Shown here: one piece after another, positions 1 to 6,883 of the stretch
How positions within the stretch are numbered: position 1 is the stretch's first letter
Layout of the letters: every line of letters starts with the position of its first letter
NCBI RefSeq assembly: GCF_001431665.1
Contig: NZ_LLXV01000053.1
Location: forward strand, 1-64,000
Direction of reading: 5' to 3'
DNA: 64,000 bases
Source of the DNA: Stenotrophomonas beteli
GTDB lineage: Bacteria > Pseudomonadota > Gammaproteobacteria > Xanthomonadales > Xanthomonadaceae
The notes under the pieces: generated by a model
Seen by the model: the letters and a program-made list of their open reading frames with translations, nothing else
Told to the model about the DNA's origin: nothing
The model's database searches: none
Position numbers and translations under genes: made by a program

Positions 1-114
1 GGAGTTATCAACCTGGGGCATTCCGGCTGGGACATCGGGGGGTTGTTTAGTTGGGCGGGGCGGCGCCCGGCACCCGCAGAGGCCAGATCACAAGCAACTG
101 GGGGTTTCTTGCGG
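1..114. other. Left edge, no gene assigned
   Basis: I see no convincing gene in this stretch. Open frames here are short and run into the repeats that follow. A minus-strand ATG at 21-19 (MPQVDNS...) would run off the left edge, but it has no clear Shine-Dalgarno sequence, so it is not called. The third plus frame closes with a TAG near 49-51 and could be the tail of a gene starting outside the window, but there is too little sequence to judge. Confidence 0.3.
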
Positions 115-222
115 GAGGGCGGGGTGGGTCCGGTGGGAGGGGACGCCGTGAACCCATCCCTGGGGGCTTGGTCGCCGCATCCATGCGGCTCACACCCCTG
201 CCACCGGACCCACCCCGCCCTC
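115..222 (-). repeat. Long hairpin element with two GGA hexaloops (copy A)
   Basis: The outer arms 115-142 and 195-222 are inverted repeats of about 28 bp with one mismatch. Read on the minus strand, the core holds two small hairpins: stem GCCGC/GCGGC closing loop ATGGAT, then CCC/GGG closing loop AGGGAT, followed by TTCACGGCGT. The same core, with different outer arms, recurs on the plus strand at 47947-48048. It lies downstream of the leftward rlmB gene. Seen: the inverted repeats and shared core. Inferred: that it is a mobile or regulatory repeat family. Confidence 0.7.
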
Positions 223-260
223 GACAGACTTCCGCGATCTGCCGGAATCTGCTGCTGATG

Positions 261-334
261 GTGGGTGCCGACCGTTGGTCGGCACGGACCCTGACCCCGG
301 TTCTGCTCTGGTAGGTGTCGACCTTGGTCGACAC
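261..334. repeat. Two SMAG/REP-type palindromes downstream of rlmB
   Basis: Two 24-25-nt palindromic units lie at 261-285 (GTGGGTGCCGACC, then GGTCGGCAC) and 311-334 (GTAGGTGTCGACC, then GGTCGACAC). The GTAG-type head followed by a short hairpin is the hallmark of the SMAG REP family described for Stenotrophomonas maltophilia. They sit just past the rlmB stop and could act as a processing or termination structure for its transcript. Confidence 0.75.
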
Positions 335-349
335 GGTCCCTGCTGCCGA

Positions 350-1093
350 TCAACCGCGCTGGCGCACAGCCTCGAACAGGCTGACGCCAGCGGCGACGGA
401 GACATTCAGGCTCTCGATCTCGCCCGGCATCGGGATCTTGACCAGGCCATCGCAGTTCTCGCGGGTCAGGCGGCGCAGGCCATCGGCTTCGCCGCCCAGC
501 ACCAGCGCGATGTTGCCCTTCAGGTCCAGCTGGTACAGCGAGGCAGTGGCTTCACCGGCCAGGCCGTAGATCCACACGCCCTGCTTCTGCAGGTCCTTCA
601 GGCAGCGCGAGAGGTTGGTCACCGCCACCACCGGGATGAGATCGGCGGCACCGGCCGAGGTCTTGCGCACGGTGGCATTGACCGTGGCCGACTTGTCCTT
701 CGGAATGATCACCGCAGTGGCGCCGGCGGCGGCGGCCGACCGCAGGCAGGCACCCAGGTTGTGCGGATCCTGCACCTCGTCCAGCACCAGCAGCAGGGCC
801 TTGCCCTCAGCGGCGGTGACCAGGCCTTTCAGCTCGTTCTCGCTGTAGGTGCGGGCGGCCGCATAACGCGCGGCCACGCCCTGGTGGCGCACCGAACCGC
901 CCACGCCGTCCAGCGCCTGTGCGTTGACCTTGCGCACATCGATGCCCTTGCGGCGGGCATTTTCCTCGATCTCGGTCAGGCGCGGGTTCTTCGCACCGGC
1001 CTCGACCAGCACTTCGCGGACGTTCTCGGCGTCGTTCTCGATGGAGGAGGCGACGGCGTTGACGCCGACGATCCACTGGCTGTTCTTGCTCAT
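350..1093 (-). CDS. rlmB: 23S rRNA (guanosine-2'-O-)-methyltransferase RlmB
   Basis: RlmB methylates the 2'-OH of G2251 (E. coli numbering) in the P-loop of 23S rRNA using S-adenosylmethionine. The protein is 247 aa, the usual length. It has an N-terminal substrate-binding domain starting MSKNSQWIVGVNAV and a C-terminal SpoU knot domain. The SpoU motifs are DPHNLGACLRSA (motif 1), LVLGGEADGLR (motif 2) and IPMPGEIESLNVSVAAGV (motif 3). I chose the ATG at 1093 because the N-terminal domain begins there; longer upstream reading would run into a SMAG repeat. It lies downstream of rnr on the same strand, the order often found in gammaproteobacteria, but a GFA gene and repeats separate the two here, so co-transcription is uncertain. 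Confidence 0.95.
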   Translation of the reverse strand: MSKNSQWIVGVNAVASSIENDAENVREVLVEAGAKNPRLTEIEENARRKGIDVRKVNAQALDGVGGSVRHQGVAARYAAARTYSENELKGLVTAAEGKALLLVLDEVQDPHNLGACLRSAAAAGATAVIIPKDKSATVNATVRKTSAGAADLIPVVAVTNLSRCLKDLQKQGVWIYGLAGEATASLYQLDLKGNIALVLGGEADGLRRLTRENCDGLVKIPMPGEIESLNVSVAAGVSLFEAVRQRG

Positions 1094-1155
1094 GCGGGCG
1101 GGGACCGGAAAGGGGGTGGCTATGGTAGAGCATCGGCGGCGGCCGCGCTTCAAGG

Positions 1156-1180
1156 CAGCCGAGCATGGGCTCGGCTCTAC
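1156..1180. repeat. SMAG/REP palindrome
   Basis: One SMAG unit (minus-strand sense GTAGAGCCGAGCCC, then GCTCGGCT) sits between the stop of the GFA-family gene and the start of rlmB. Confidence 0.8.
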
Positions 1181-1187
1181 ACAAACC

Positions 1188-1670
1188 TCAACGGCTGCGC
1201 GGCGGCCAGTGCGGGGTGTCGTGGTCGGGGTGCTGGTGGGACACGATCGTGGCCAGGAAATCCAGCGCGGCGATGTCATCCTCGGTACGTCGCGCCGGCA
1301 GGCTGGCCAGGCTGTCGACGAACGGCAGCTTGCGCTCTACCCCGTACTGGATCGTCGGCGGCAGCCGCTCGGGCTGGTCGAAAGCGCCCGCCGCCACCGC
1401 CATGCCGTCCGGGGCTTCGTAGGTCAACGGCGTGCCGCAGTCGGCGCAGAAGCCACGGCGCACGACGTTGGACGACTGGAAATAGCGCGGCTGGCCGCGG
1501 GTCCAGCTGAACTGCACCCCGCGCACCGAGACCAGCGGTGCGTAATAGGCGCCGAACGCCTTCTGGCACATCCGGCAATGGCAGATCGAGCTGTCGGCCA
1601 GCTCGCCGCGCGCCTGGAAGCGGATCGCGCCGCACTGGCAGCCGCCGCTGTACTCGGGTTGGCCCTGCAT
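1188..1670 (-). CDS. GFA-family zinc-binding protein
   Basis: This 160-aa protein belongs to the glutathione-dependent formaldehyde-activating enzyme (GFA/CENP-V) fold family. Its zinc-ligand cysteines are visible as GGCQCGAIRF near the start, CHCRMCQKAFGA around residues 31-42, and FCADCGTPLTYE in the middle. Family members bind two zinc ions; few have a proven enzymatic role, so the substrate is unknown. The start MQGQPEYSGGCQCG at 1670 puts the first zinc motif at the usual distance. Upstream lies a cluster of SMAG repeats that separates it from rnr. Confidence 0.85.
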   Translation of the reverse strand: MQGQPEYSGGCQCGAIRFQARGELADSSICHCRMCQKAFGAYYAPLVSVRGVQFSWTRGQPRYFQSSNVVRRGFCADCGTPLTYEAPDGMAVAAGAFDQPERLPPTIQYGVERKLPFVDSLASLPARRTEDDIAALDFLATIVSHQHPDHDTPHWPPRSR

Positions 1671-1690
1671 CTGCGGTCCTCCGTAACGTC

Positions 1691-1788
1691 GTGCCAACCA
1701 AGGTTGGCACCTACCGGGTGAGGTTGGCACCTACCAGGCCAGGTGGGTGCCGACCGGGTGAGATGGGTGCCGGCCGTTGGTCGGCACA
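1691..1788. repeat. Cluster of SMAG/REP units between rnr and the GFA gene
   Basis: The stretch holds a complete unit at 1691-1714 (GTGCCAACC, GGTTGGCAC, then CTAC), a half-copy at 1721-1734, a degenerate unit near 1743-1757 and another full palindrome at 1764-1787 (GGGTGCCGGCC, then TCGGCAC). The tandem head-to-tail spacing suggests repeated insertion or slippage. The cluster ends just beyond the rnr stop. Confidence 0.75.
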
Positions 1789-1792
1789 CCTT

Positions 1793-4258
1793 TCAATACT
1801 GCTTCTTGGTGCGCTTGGCCGGCTTTCCACGCTCTGGCAGCGGCGGCAGGCCATCGCCGTCGTCCTCCCCCTTGTGTTCAACCAAGCGGAAGTCGATCTT
1901 GCGCTCTTCCATGCTGGCCTTCAGCACCAGGATGCGCACGCGGTCGCCGAGCCGGTAGCTGCCGCCGCGGCGTTCGCCGGTCAGCGTCTTGCGGGTGGCG
2001 TCGAACTTGTAATAGTCCTGCGGCAACTGGGTGACATGCACCAGGCCCTGCACCTTGGATTCGTCCAGTTCCACGAACAGGCCGAAGCTGGTCACGCCAC
2101 TGATCACACCGTCGAACTGGCCGCCGACGTGCTTCTCCATCCACGCCGCGCGGTAACGCTCGTCGACCTCGCGCTCGGCCTCATCGGCACGGCGCTCACG
2201 CTCGGAACACTGCAGCGCCAGCGCAGCCATCTCGCGAGCGTTGTAGGTGAACGTATCCAGCGGCTTGCCAGACAACGCGTGCTTGATCGCGCGGTGCACC
2301 AGCAGATCGGGGTAACGGCGGATCGGCGAGGTGAAGTGCGCGTAGGCCTCCAGCGCCAGGCCGAAGTGGCCGTGATTTTCCGGGCTGTAGATCGCCAGGC
2401 TCTGGCTGCGCAGCAGCACCGATTCCAGCAGCGTGGCATCGGGGCGGTCTCGGATTTTCTTCAGCAGCTTGGTGTAATCGCCCGGGCGCACCTTCGACCA
2501 TGGCGGCAGGCTCAGCTTGAACTCCTTGAGGAATTCGAGCAGGTCGGCGTACTTGGTTTCCGGCGGCTTCTCGTGGATGCGGTACGGGGCCGGCACATGG
2601 CGCGACAGCAGGTACTTCGCCGCCTCCACATTGGCCGCGATCATGCATTCCTCGATCAGCTTGTGCGCGTCGTTGCGCACCAGCATGCCGGCCTGGGTCA
2701 CTTCACCGCGGTTGTCCAGCACGAAGCGCACTTCGCTGCTTTCGAACTCGATGGCGCCACGCTTGGCACGCGCCTTGGACAGCACCTTGTACAGCTGGTG
2801 CAGGCGCTGCACCTGCGGCAGCAGGTCACCCATCCAGGCCTTGGTATCGGCATCGTCCTCGCCCACCGCCTTCCACACCTGGGTGTAGGTCAGGCGCGCA
2901 TGCGAGTTCATCACCGCTTCGTAGAAGCGCGAATGGGTGACCAGGCCGTCGCGGTCGATCTGCATGTCGCAGACGAAGCACATGCGGTCGACCTTCGGCA
3001 TCAGCGAGCAGATGCCGTTGGAGAGCGTCTCCGGCAGCATCGGTACCACGAAACCCGGGAAATACACCGAGGTGGCGCGCTTCTGCGCCTCCTCGTCCAG
3101 CGGCGTGCCGGGGCGCACGTAATTGGAGACATCGGCGATCGCCACCACCAGGCGGAAGCCTTCGGCATTCGGCTCGCAGTACACCGCGTCGTCGAAGTCC
3201 TTGGCGTCCTCACCATCGATGGTGACCAGCGGCGTGCTGCGCAGGTCCACGCGGCCGCCAATCATCGCCGGCTCGACCACCAGCGGCACCGAGGCCGCTT
3301 CGTCCAGCACCTCCTGCGGGAACTCGAACGGCAGCTCGTGGCCATGAATGGCGGTCTCCACCACCAGCGAGGCGGTCAGCTTGTCGCCGAGCACGGCGAT
3401 GATGCGGCCGATCGGCGGGCGGCGGCTGTCCGGGGCCTGGGTCAGTTCGCAGACCACCAGCTGGCCGTCGCGCGCGCCCCCGGTCTGGTCCGGCGGTACC
3501 TGCACGTTGCGCTGGATGCGCTTGTCGTCGGGCACCACGTAACTGATGCCCATCTCGACGCTGAAGCGACCGATCAGGCGGGTCATGCCGCGTTCGAGCA
3601 CACGGGCGATGCTGCCTTCGCGACGGCCGCGATGGTCGATGCCGGTCACCCGGGCCAGCACCTTGTCACCGTGCAGGACCTTGCGCATTTCATACGGCGG
3701 CAGGAACAGATCGTCGCCGCCCTCGACCGGGCGCAGGAAGCCGAACCCTTCCGGGTTGGCGATCACCACGCCGGTGACCAGGTTCAAGGTCTGGATCGGG
3801 GCGAAGCCGCCGCGGCGGTTCTGCACCAGCTGGCCATCGCGGACCATGGCGCCGAGCCGGCGCGACAGCGCCTCGGCCCGGTCCGGGGCGGTCAGGCCCA
3901 GGCGCGCGCCCAGTTCTTCGGCGGTCTGCGGCCCTTCACAACGCTCCAGCAGGGCCAGGATGGCCTCGCGGCTGGCGATGGGCTGTTCGTACTTCTCGGC
4001 CTCGCGGGCGGCATAGGGATCGTTGATCACCTTGCCGGTGGGCGGCAGCTTGCGGCCCGGGGCCGGGCCCGGTGCGCTGGCCTCTGCACTGCGGACCTTG
4101 CGGCCACGTGGCGGCGCACCGCCTTCATTCAATTCGGGGAACCAGCCCGGCAGCGGCTTGCCCGGCTGGGGGGTGCGGGCTGCGCCCGCCTTGGCGCCCT
4201 TCTTCGGGGCCTGGCTGCGGGACGTGCGCCCGCCCTTGCTTGGTTTCTTGGTAGTCAT
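1793..4258 (-). CDS. rnr: Ribonuclease R, 3'-5' exoribonuclease
   Basis: RNase R degrades structured RNA, including rRNA and mRNA fragments, processively from the 3' end. This version has 821 aa. It starts MTTKKPSKGG with a Lys/Arg/Ala-rich N-terminal tail of about 60 residues, then a winged-helix and cold-shock region (LEPLERCEGPQTAEELG-like start, NPEGFGFLRPVEGG). The RNB catalytic core follows with TIDGEDAKDFDDAVY, which carries the metal-binding aspartates, and HFTSPIRRYPDLLVHR. It closes with an S1 domain (FDGVISGVTSFGLFVEL) and a basic tail (KPAKRTKKQY). Basic tails help RNase R on duplex RNA in E. coli. The start at 4258 is the ATG nearest the conserved region with a plausible leader. 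No promoter is obvious. Confidence 0.95.
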   Translation of the reverse strand: MTTKKPSKGGRTSRSQAPKKGAKAGAARTPQPGKPLPGWFPELNEGGAPPRGRKVRSAEASAPGPAPGRKLPPTGKVINDPYAAREAEKYEQPIASREAILALLERCEGPQTAEELGARLGLTAPDRAEALSRRLGAMVRDGQLVQNRRGGFAPIQTLNLVTGVVIANPEGFGFLRPVEGGDDLFLPPYEMRKVLHGDKVLARVTGIDHRGRREGSIARVLERGMTRLIGRFSVEMGISYVVPDDKRIQRNVQVPPDQTGGARDGQLVVCELTQAPDSRRPPIGRIIAVLGDKLTASLVVETAIHGHELPFEFPQEVLDEAASVPLVVEPAMIGGRVDLRSTPLVTIDGEDAKDFDDAVYCEPNAEGFRLVVAIADVSNYVRPGTPLDEEAQKRATSVYFPGFVVPMLPETLSNGICSLMPKVDRMCFVCDMQIDRDGLVTHSRFYEAVMNSHARLTYTQVWKAVGEDDADTKAWMGDLLPQVQRLHQLYKVLSKARAKRGAIEFESSEVRFVLDNRGEVTQAGMLVRNDAHKLIEECMIAANVEAAKYLLSRHVPAPYRIHEKPPETKYADLLEFLKEFKLSLPPWSKVRPGDYTKLLKKIRDRPDATLLESVLLRSQSLAIYSPENHGHFGLALEAYAHFTSPIRRYPDLLVHRAIKHALSGKPLDTFTYNAREMAALALQCSERERRADEAEREVDERYRAAWMEKHVGGQFDGVISGVTSFGLFVELDESKVQGLVHVTQLPQDYYKFDATRKTLTGERRGGSYRLGDRVRILVLKASMEERKIDFRLVEHKGEDDGDGLPPLPERGKPAKRTKKQY

Positions 4259-4343
4259 CGCCCCACATGGTAGCCGCTGACGGCGTGCAGAACGGGTCAG
4301 TGGCCGTCTTGAAGGCCTTGCGTGAAAAATATTCGGGAAGTCG

Positions 4344-4372
4344 TTGACAGCCCCCGGATTCATCTTCACAAT
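4344..4372 (+). promoter_or_regulatory. Sigma70-type promoter of tRNA-Leu copy 1
   Basis: TTGACA (4344-4349) and CACAAT (4367-4372) are separated by exactly 17 bp, 14 bp upstream of the mature tRNA 5' end. Confidence 0.75.
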
Positions 4373-4386
4373 TGCGCCTCTGGAAC

Positions 4387-4471
<85 letters not shown>

Positions 4472-4481
4472 ACGAAAAAAC

Positions 4482-4507
4482 TCCTCGCTCCGGCGGGGAT
4501 TTTTTTT
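4482..4507 (+). terminator. Rho-independent terminator after tRNA-Leu copy 1
   Basis: A 7-bp stem (TCCTCGC / GCGGGGA, one G-T pair) with a 4-nt loop is followed by eight T residues. Confidence 0.85.
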
Positions 4508-4525
4508 GCCTGTCATCCGGCGGCA

Positions 4526-4563
4526 GGGTCGGATCCCTTTCCACAGGAAAGGGCCCTGACCCC
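4526..4563. repeat. Inverted repeat with GGATCCCTTTCC core, copy 1
   Basis: The sequence GGGTCGGATCCCTTTCC is followed, after a short loop, by GGAAAGGGCCCTGACCC, forming a near-perfect hairpin. Related elements occur at 14970-15008, 60878-60916 and 60932-60970. This copy lies immediately before the promoter of tRNA-Leu copy 2. Confidence 0.75.
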
Positions 4564-4579
4564 GGAGCAGCAAAAAGTG

Positions 4580-4608
4580 TTGACACCCCCGTAACAACAC
4601 CCCATAAT
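4580..4608 (+). promoter_or_regulatory. Sigma70-type promoter of tRNA-Leu copy 2
   Basis: TTGACA (4580-4585) and CATAAT (4603-4608) are spaced by 17 bp, 13 bp before the mature tRNA. Confidence 0.8.
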
Positions 4609-4621
4609 CTCGCTCCTCGAC

Positions 4622-4706
<85 letters not shown>

Positions 4707-4720
4707 CGTCGAGAATGAGA

Positions 4721-4744
4721 AAAACCCGCGAAAGCGGGTTTTTT
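4721..4744 (+). terminator. Rho-independent terminator after tRNA-Leu copy 2
   Basis: The stem AAAACCCGC / GCGGGTTTT has a GAAA tetraloop and ends in a run of T residues. The same AACCCGC-GAAA-GCGGGTT hairpin follows copy 3. Confidence 0.9.
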
Positions 4745-4766
4745 CATGCCCGCAATCCGGGCCTTT

Positions 4767-4824
4767 GTAGAGTCGAGCCATGCTCGACTTCTGTGATGAT
4801 CAGTCGAGCGTGGCTCGAGTCTGC
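4767..4824. repeat. Pair of SMAG/REP palindromes
   Basis: Two units in opposite orientation lie at 4767-4789 (GTAGAGTCGAGCCATGCTCG) and 4801-4824 (CAGTCGAGCGTGGCTCGAGT). They lie beyond the 3' end of the leftward permease gene and form a larger stem-loop pair. Confidence 0.8.
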
Positions 4825-4845
4825 AAAAGGCGACCGCGAACGCCA

Positions 4846-5592
4846 TCAGAACAACGGCCGCAACATCAGCTCCAGCCCGAGCAGCAGCAGGAACCCGAGG
4901 AAACAAGCGCGGAACATGCGCGCACTGATGCGCTGCCGGATCACCTGCCCCAGCCACATGCCCAACAGCGCCGGCACCACCGCCACAGCGCTCAGACCCA
5001 GTTGCTGGATGCCGAACGCACCGTGCAGCACCAGCCCGGCGGTCAGCGCGATCGTCGACACGGTGAACGCCAGGCCCAGCGCCTGCACCAGCTCCTCGCG
5101 CTGCAGCCCCAGCGATTGCAGATACGGGACGGCCGGCATCACGAACACACCGGTGGCGCCGGTGACCACACCGGACAACGCGCCGACCAGCGGCCCCAGC
5201 CAGCGTTCGCGACGCTGCGGCACACGGAACACCGGCGCGATCAGCGCGTACAGCGCATACACCACCAGCGCCATGCCCAACGCTGCACGCGACCAGGTAC
5301 GGTCCACCCGCACCAGCAGCGCGGCGGAGCCGAGCGTCACCACCACCACTGCCAGCATCATCGGCCACAGGCGCCGCACGATGTGGCCCAGCGACGGGCC
5401 GGACAACAGCTGCCACGCATTGGTGACAAAGGTGGGGATGAACAGCATCGAGGCTGCCGCCACCGGCGACAGCGCGCCACCGAGCAGCCCCATCGCCACT
5501 GTCGGCAGGCCCATGCCGGTCACACCCTTGACCACGCCGGCCAGTACGAACACCACCGCTACCAGCAGGTAGAAATACGTTGTATCACTCAT
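4846..5592 (-). CDS. TauE/SafE-family membrane permease
   Basis: A 248-aa integral membrane protein with about eight hydrophobic segments, starting MSDTTYFYLLVAVVFVLAGV. The N-terminal repeat contains VVKGVTGMGLPTVAMGLLGG and the C-terminal repeat VVTGATGVFVMPAVPYLQSLG, the paired G-rich motifs of the TauE/SafE (sulfite/organosulfonate exporter-like) family. The transported compound cannot be told from sequence; known members move sulfite, sulfoacetate or other anions. It is divergent from the LysR gene at 5692, which probably regulates it. The pair is inserted between tRNA-Leu copies 2 and 3. Confidence 0.85.
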   Translation of the reverse strand: MSDTTYFYLLVAVVFVLAGVVKGVTGMGLPTVAMGLLGGALSPVAAASMLFIPTFVTNAWQLLSGPSLGHIVRRLWPMMLAVVVVTLGSAALLVRVDRTWSRAALGMALVVYALYALIAPVFRVPQRRERWLGPLVGALSGVVTGATGVFVMPAVPYLQSLGLQREELVQALGLAFTVSTIALTAGLVLHGAFGIQQLGLSAVAVVPALLGMWLGQVIRQRISARMFRACFLGFLLLLGLELMLRPLF

Positions 5593-5688
5593 GCCCTCAT
5601 TGGATCGCGCAGGCCTTCGGCGCACAATGCGGTCTTCCCGGCCCTGCCTTCGGCTGGCCCGAAGGCACCGGTATTGCGATGAGGGCAT
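5591..5688. promoter_or_regulatory. Divergent permease/LysR control region with inverted repeat
   Basis: ATGCCCTCAT (5591-5600) and its inverse ATGAGGGCAT (5679-5688) frame the 99-bp gap between the two divergent starts. A second hairpin GCCTTCG/CGAAGGC lies near 5646-5666. The GAGGG of the right arm serves as Shine-Dalgarno for the LysR gene, so part of the symmetry may reflect two ribosome binding sites and not an operator. Confidence 0.4.
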
Positions 5689-5691
5689 CAC

Positions 5692-6591
5692 ATGCGGATG
5701 GATATCGCCGACCTGCGCCTGTTCCTGGCGATTGCCGAGGCGGGCAGCATTACCGCCGGCGCGGCGCAGGCCAACCTGGCACTGGGTTCGGCGAGTGAAC
5801 GCCTGCGCATGATCGAAGCCGATGCCGGCACCCCGCTGTTGAACCGGCATCCGCGTGGCGTCAGCCTGACGGAAGCCGGCGCCGCCCTCGCGCACCATGC
5901 GCGCCTGATCCTGCAGCAGCAGGCGCAGCTGCGCGGCGAACTGCAGGCGTTCGCGCACGGTGCGCGCGGCACTTTGCATCTGTATGCCAACACCGCCGCA
6001 CTGACCCACTACCTGCCCGCACGCCTCGCACCGTGGCTGGCAGAACGCCCGCGCCTGCATGTGGAGCTGCTGGAACGCACCAGCCCGGAGGTCGTGCGTG
6101 CGATCCGCGCTGGCCAGGCCGAAGCCGGCATCATCAGCGACGCGATCGATGCGGCGGGCCTGCAGCAGCACGTGGTCGCCGAAGACCCGCTGGTGATGCT
6201 GCTTCCGGCCGATCATCGTTTCGCTTCGCGCCGCAGCGTGCCCTTCACCGACGTTGCCGGCGAGACCTTCGTCGCCCTGGCCGATGGCAACGCGTTGCAG
6301 ACCTACATCGAAGACCAGGCCCGCGCCATCGGCCACCGCCTGGACATGCGCATCCGCATGAAAACCTTCGAAGGCGTGTGCATCATGGTCGGCCACGGCA
6401 TTGGTGTCGGCATCGTGCCGCGCACCGTTGCCCGCCTGCATCGGCGCAGCACGCACACCGTTGCGGTGCCGCTCGCCGATGCGTGGGCACAACGCCGCCT
6501 GTGCGCCTGTTTTGCGCAGTGGACGCAGCTGTCACCGGCGATGCGCAGCCTGCTGCTTCACCTGGGCGTGCAGCCGCAGAAAAATGTGTGA
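5692..6591 (+). CDS. LysR-family transcriptional regulator
   Basis: A 299-aa LysR-type regulator. The N-terminal winged helix-turn-helix reads MDIADLRLFLAIAEAGSITAGAAQ...RLRMIEADAGTPLLNRHPRGVSLTEAG. A PBP2-like effector domain follows from about residue 90 (GTLHLYANTAALTHYLP). The start at 5692 has GAGGG six bases upstream; the ATG at 5698 is an alternative. It is divergent from a TauE/SafE permease, the usual arrangement for a LysR regulator and its target. It ends a few bases before the -35 box of tRNA-Leu copy 3. Confidence 0.92.
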   Translation: MRMDIADLRLFLAIAEAGSITAGAAQANLALGSASERLRMIEADAGTPLLNRHPRGVSLTEAGAALAHHARLILQQQAQLRGELQAFAHGARGTLHLYANTAALTHYLPARLAPWLAERPRLHVELLERTSPEVVRAIRAGQAEAGIISDAIDAAGLQQHVVAEDPLVMLLPADHRFASRRSVPFTDVAGETFVALADGNALQTYIEDQARAIGHRLDMRIRMKTFEGVCIMVGHGIGVGIVPRTVARLHRRSTHTVAVPLADAWAQRRLCACFAQWTQLSPAMRSLLLHLGVQPQKNV

Positions 6592-6598
6592 AATGTTG

Positions 6599-6627
6599 TT
6601 GACACACTCCCTGCCGTACCGCACAAT
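6599..6627 (+). promoter_or_regulatory. Sigma70-type promoter of tRNA-Leu copy 3
   Basis: TTGACA (6599-6604) and CACAAT (6622-6627) are spaced by 17 bp and lie 14 bp before the tRNA. The flanking sequence differs from copies 1 and 2, but the promoter geometry is the same. Confidence 0.8.
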
Positions 6628-6641
6628 TCATCTCCTGAGTC

Positions 6642-6726
<85 letters not shown>

Positions 6727-6741
6727 CGACTCAAGATGATC

Positions 6742-6764
6742 AAACCCGCGAAAGCGGGTTTTTT
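6742..6764 (+). terminator. Rho-independent terminator after tRNA-Leu copy 3
   Basis: The stem AAACCCGC / GCGGGTTT with a GAAA loop and T run has nearly the same sequence as the terminator after copy 2. Confidence 0.9.
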
Positions 6765-6798
6765 CGTTTCCGGAATTCGGGAAGTCACACGCCCCCGG

Positions 6799-6828
6799 GA
6801 TCCATCCCATGCATCGCATGGATCTACC
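6799..6828. repeat. SMAG-like palindrome between tRNA-Leu 3 and emrB
   Basis: Minus-strand sense: GTAGATCCATGCGATGCATG followed by GGATGGATC. This is a variant of the GTAG-headed REP family. Confidence 0.6.
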
Positions 6829-6835
6829 AGAAGAA

Positions 6836-6859
6836 AAACCCCGCCTTGCGGCGGGGTTT
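6836..6859 (-). terminator. Terminator of the emr operon
   Basis: On the minus strand the stem AAACCCCGCC / GGCGGGGTTT with a 4-nt loop is followed by a T-rich stretch, 25 bp past the emrB stop codon. Confidence 0.85.
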
Positions 6860-6883
6860 ATGCGTTTCAACGGCAATGATCGA

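Noticed and set aside
1538-4273. Long plus-strand open frame (about 900 codons) opposite rnr
   Set aside because: It is the antisense of RNase R; GC-rich codon bias keeps the opposite frame open, and its protein is His/Gln/Arg-rich with no family motif.
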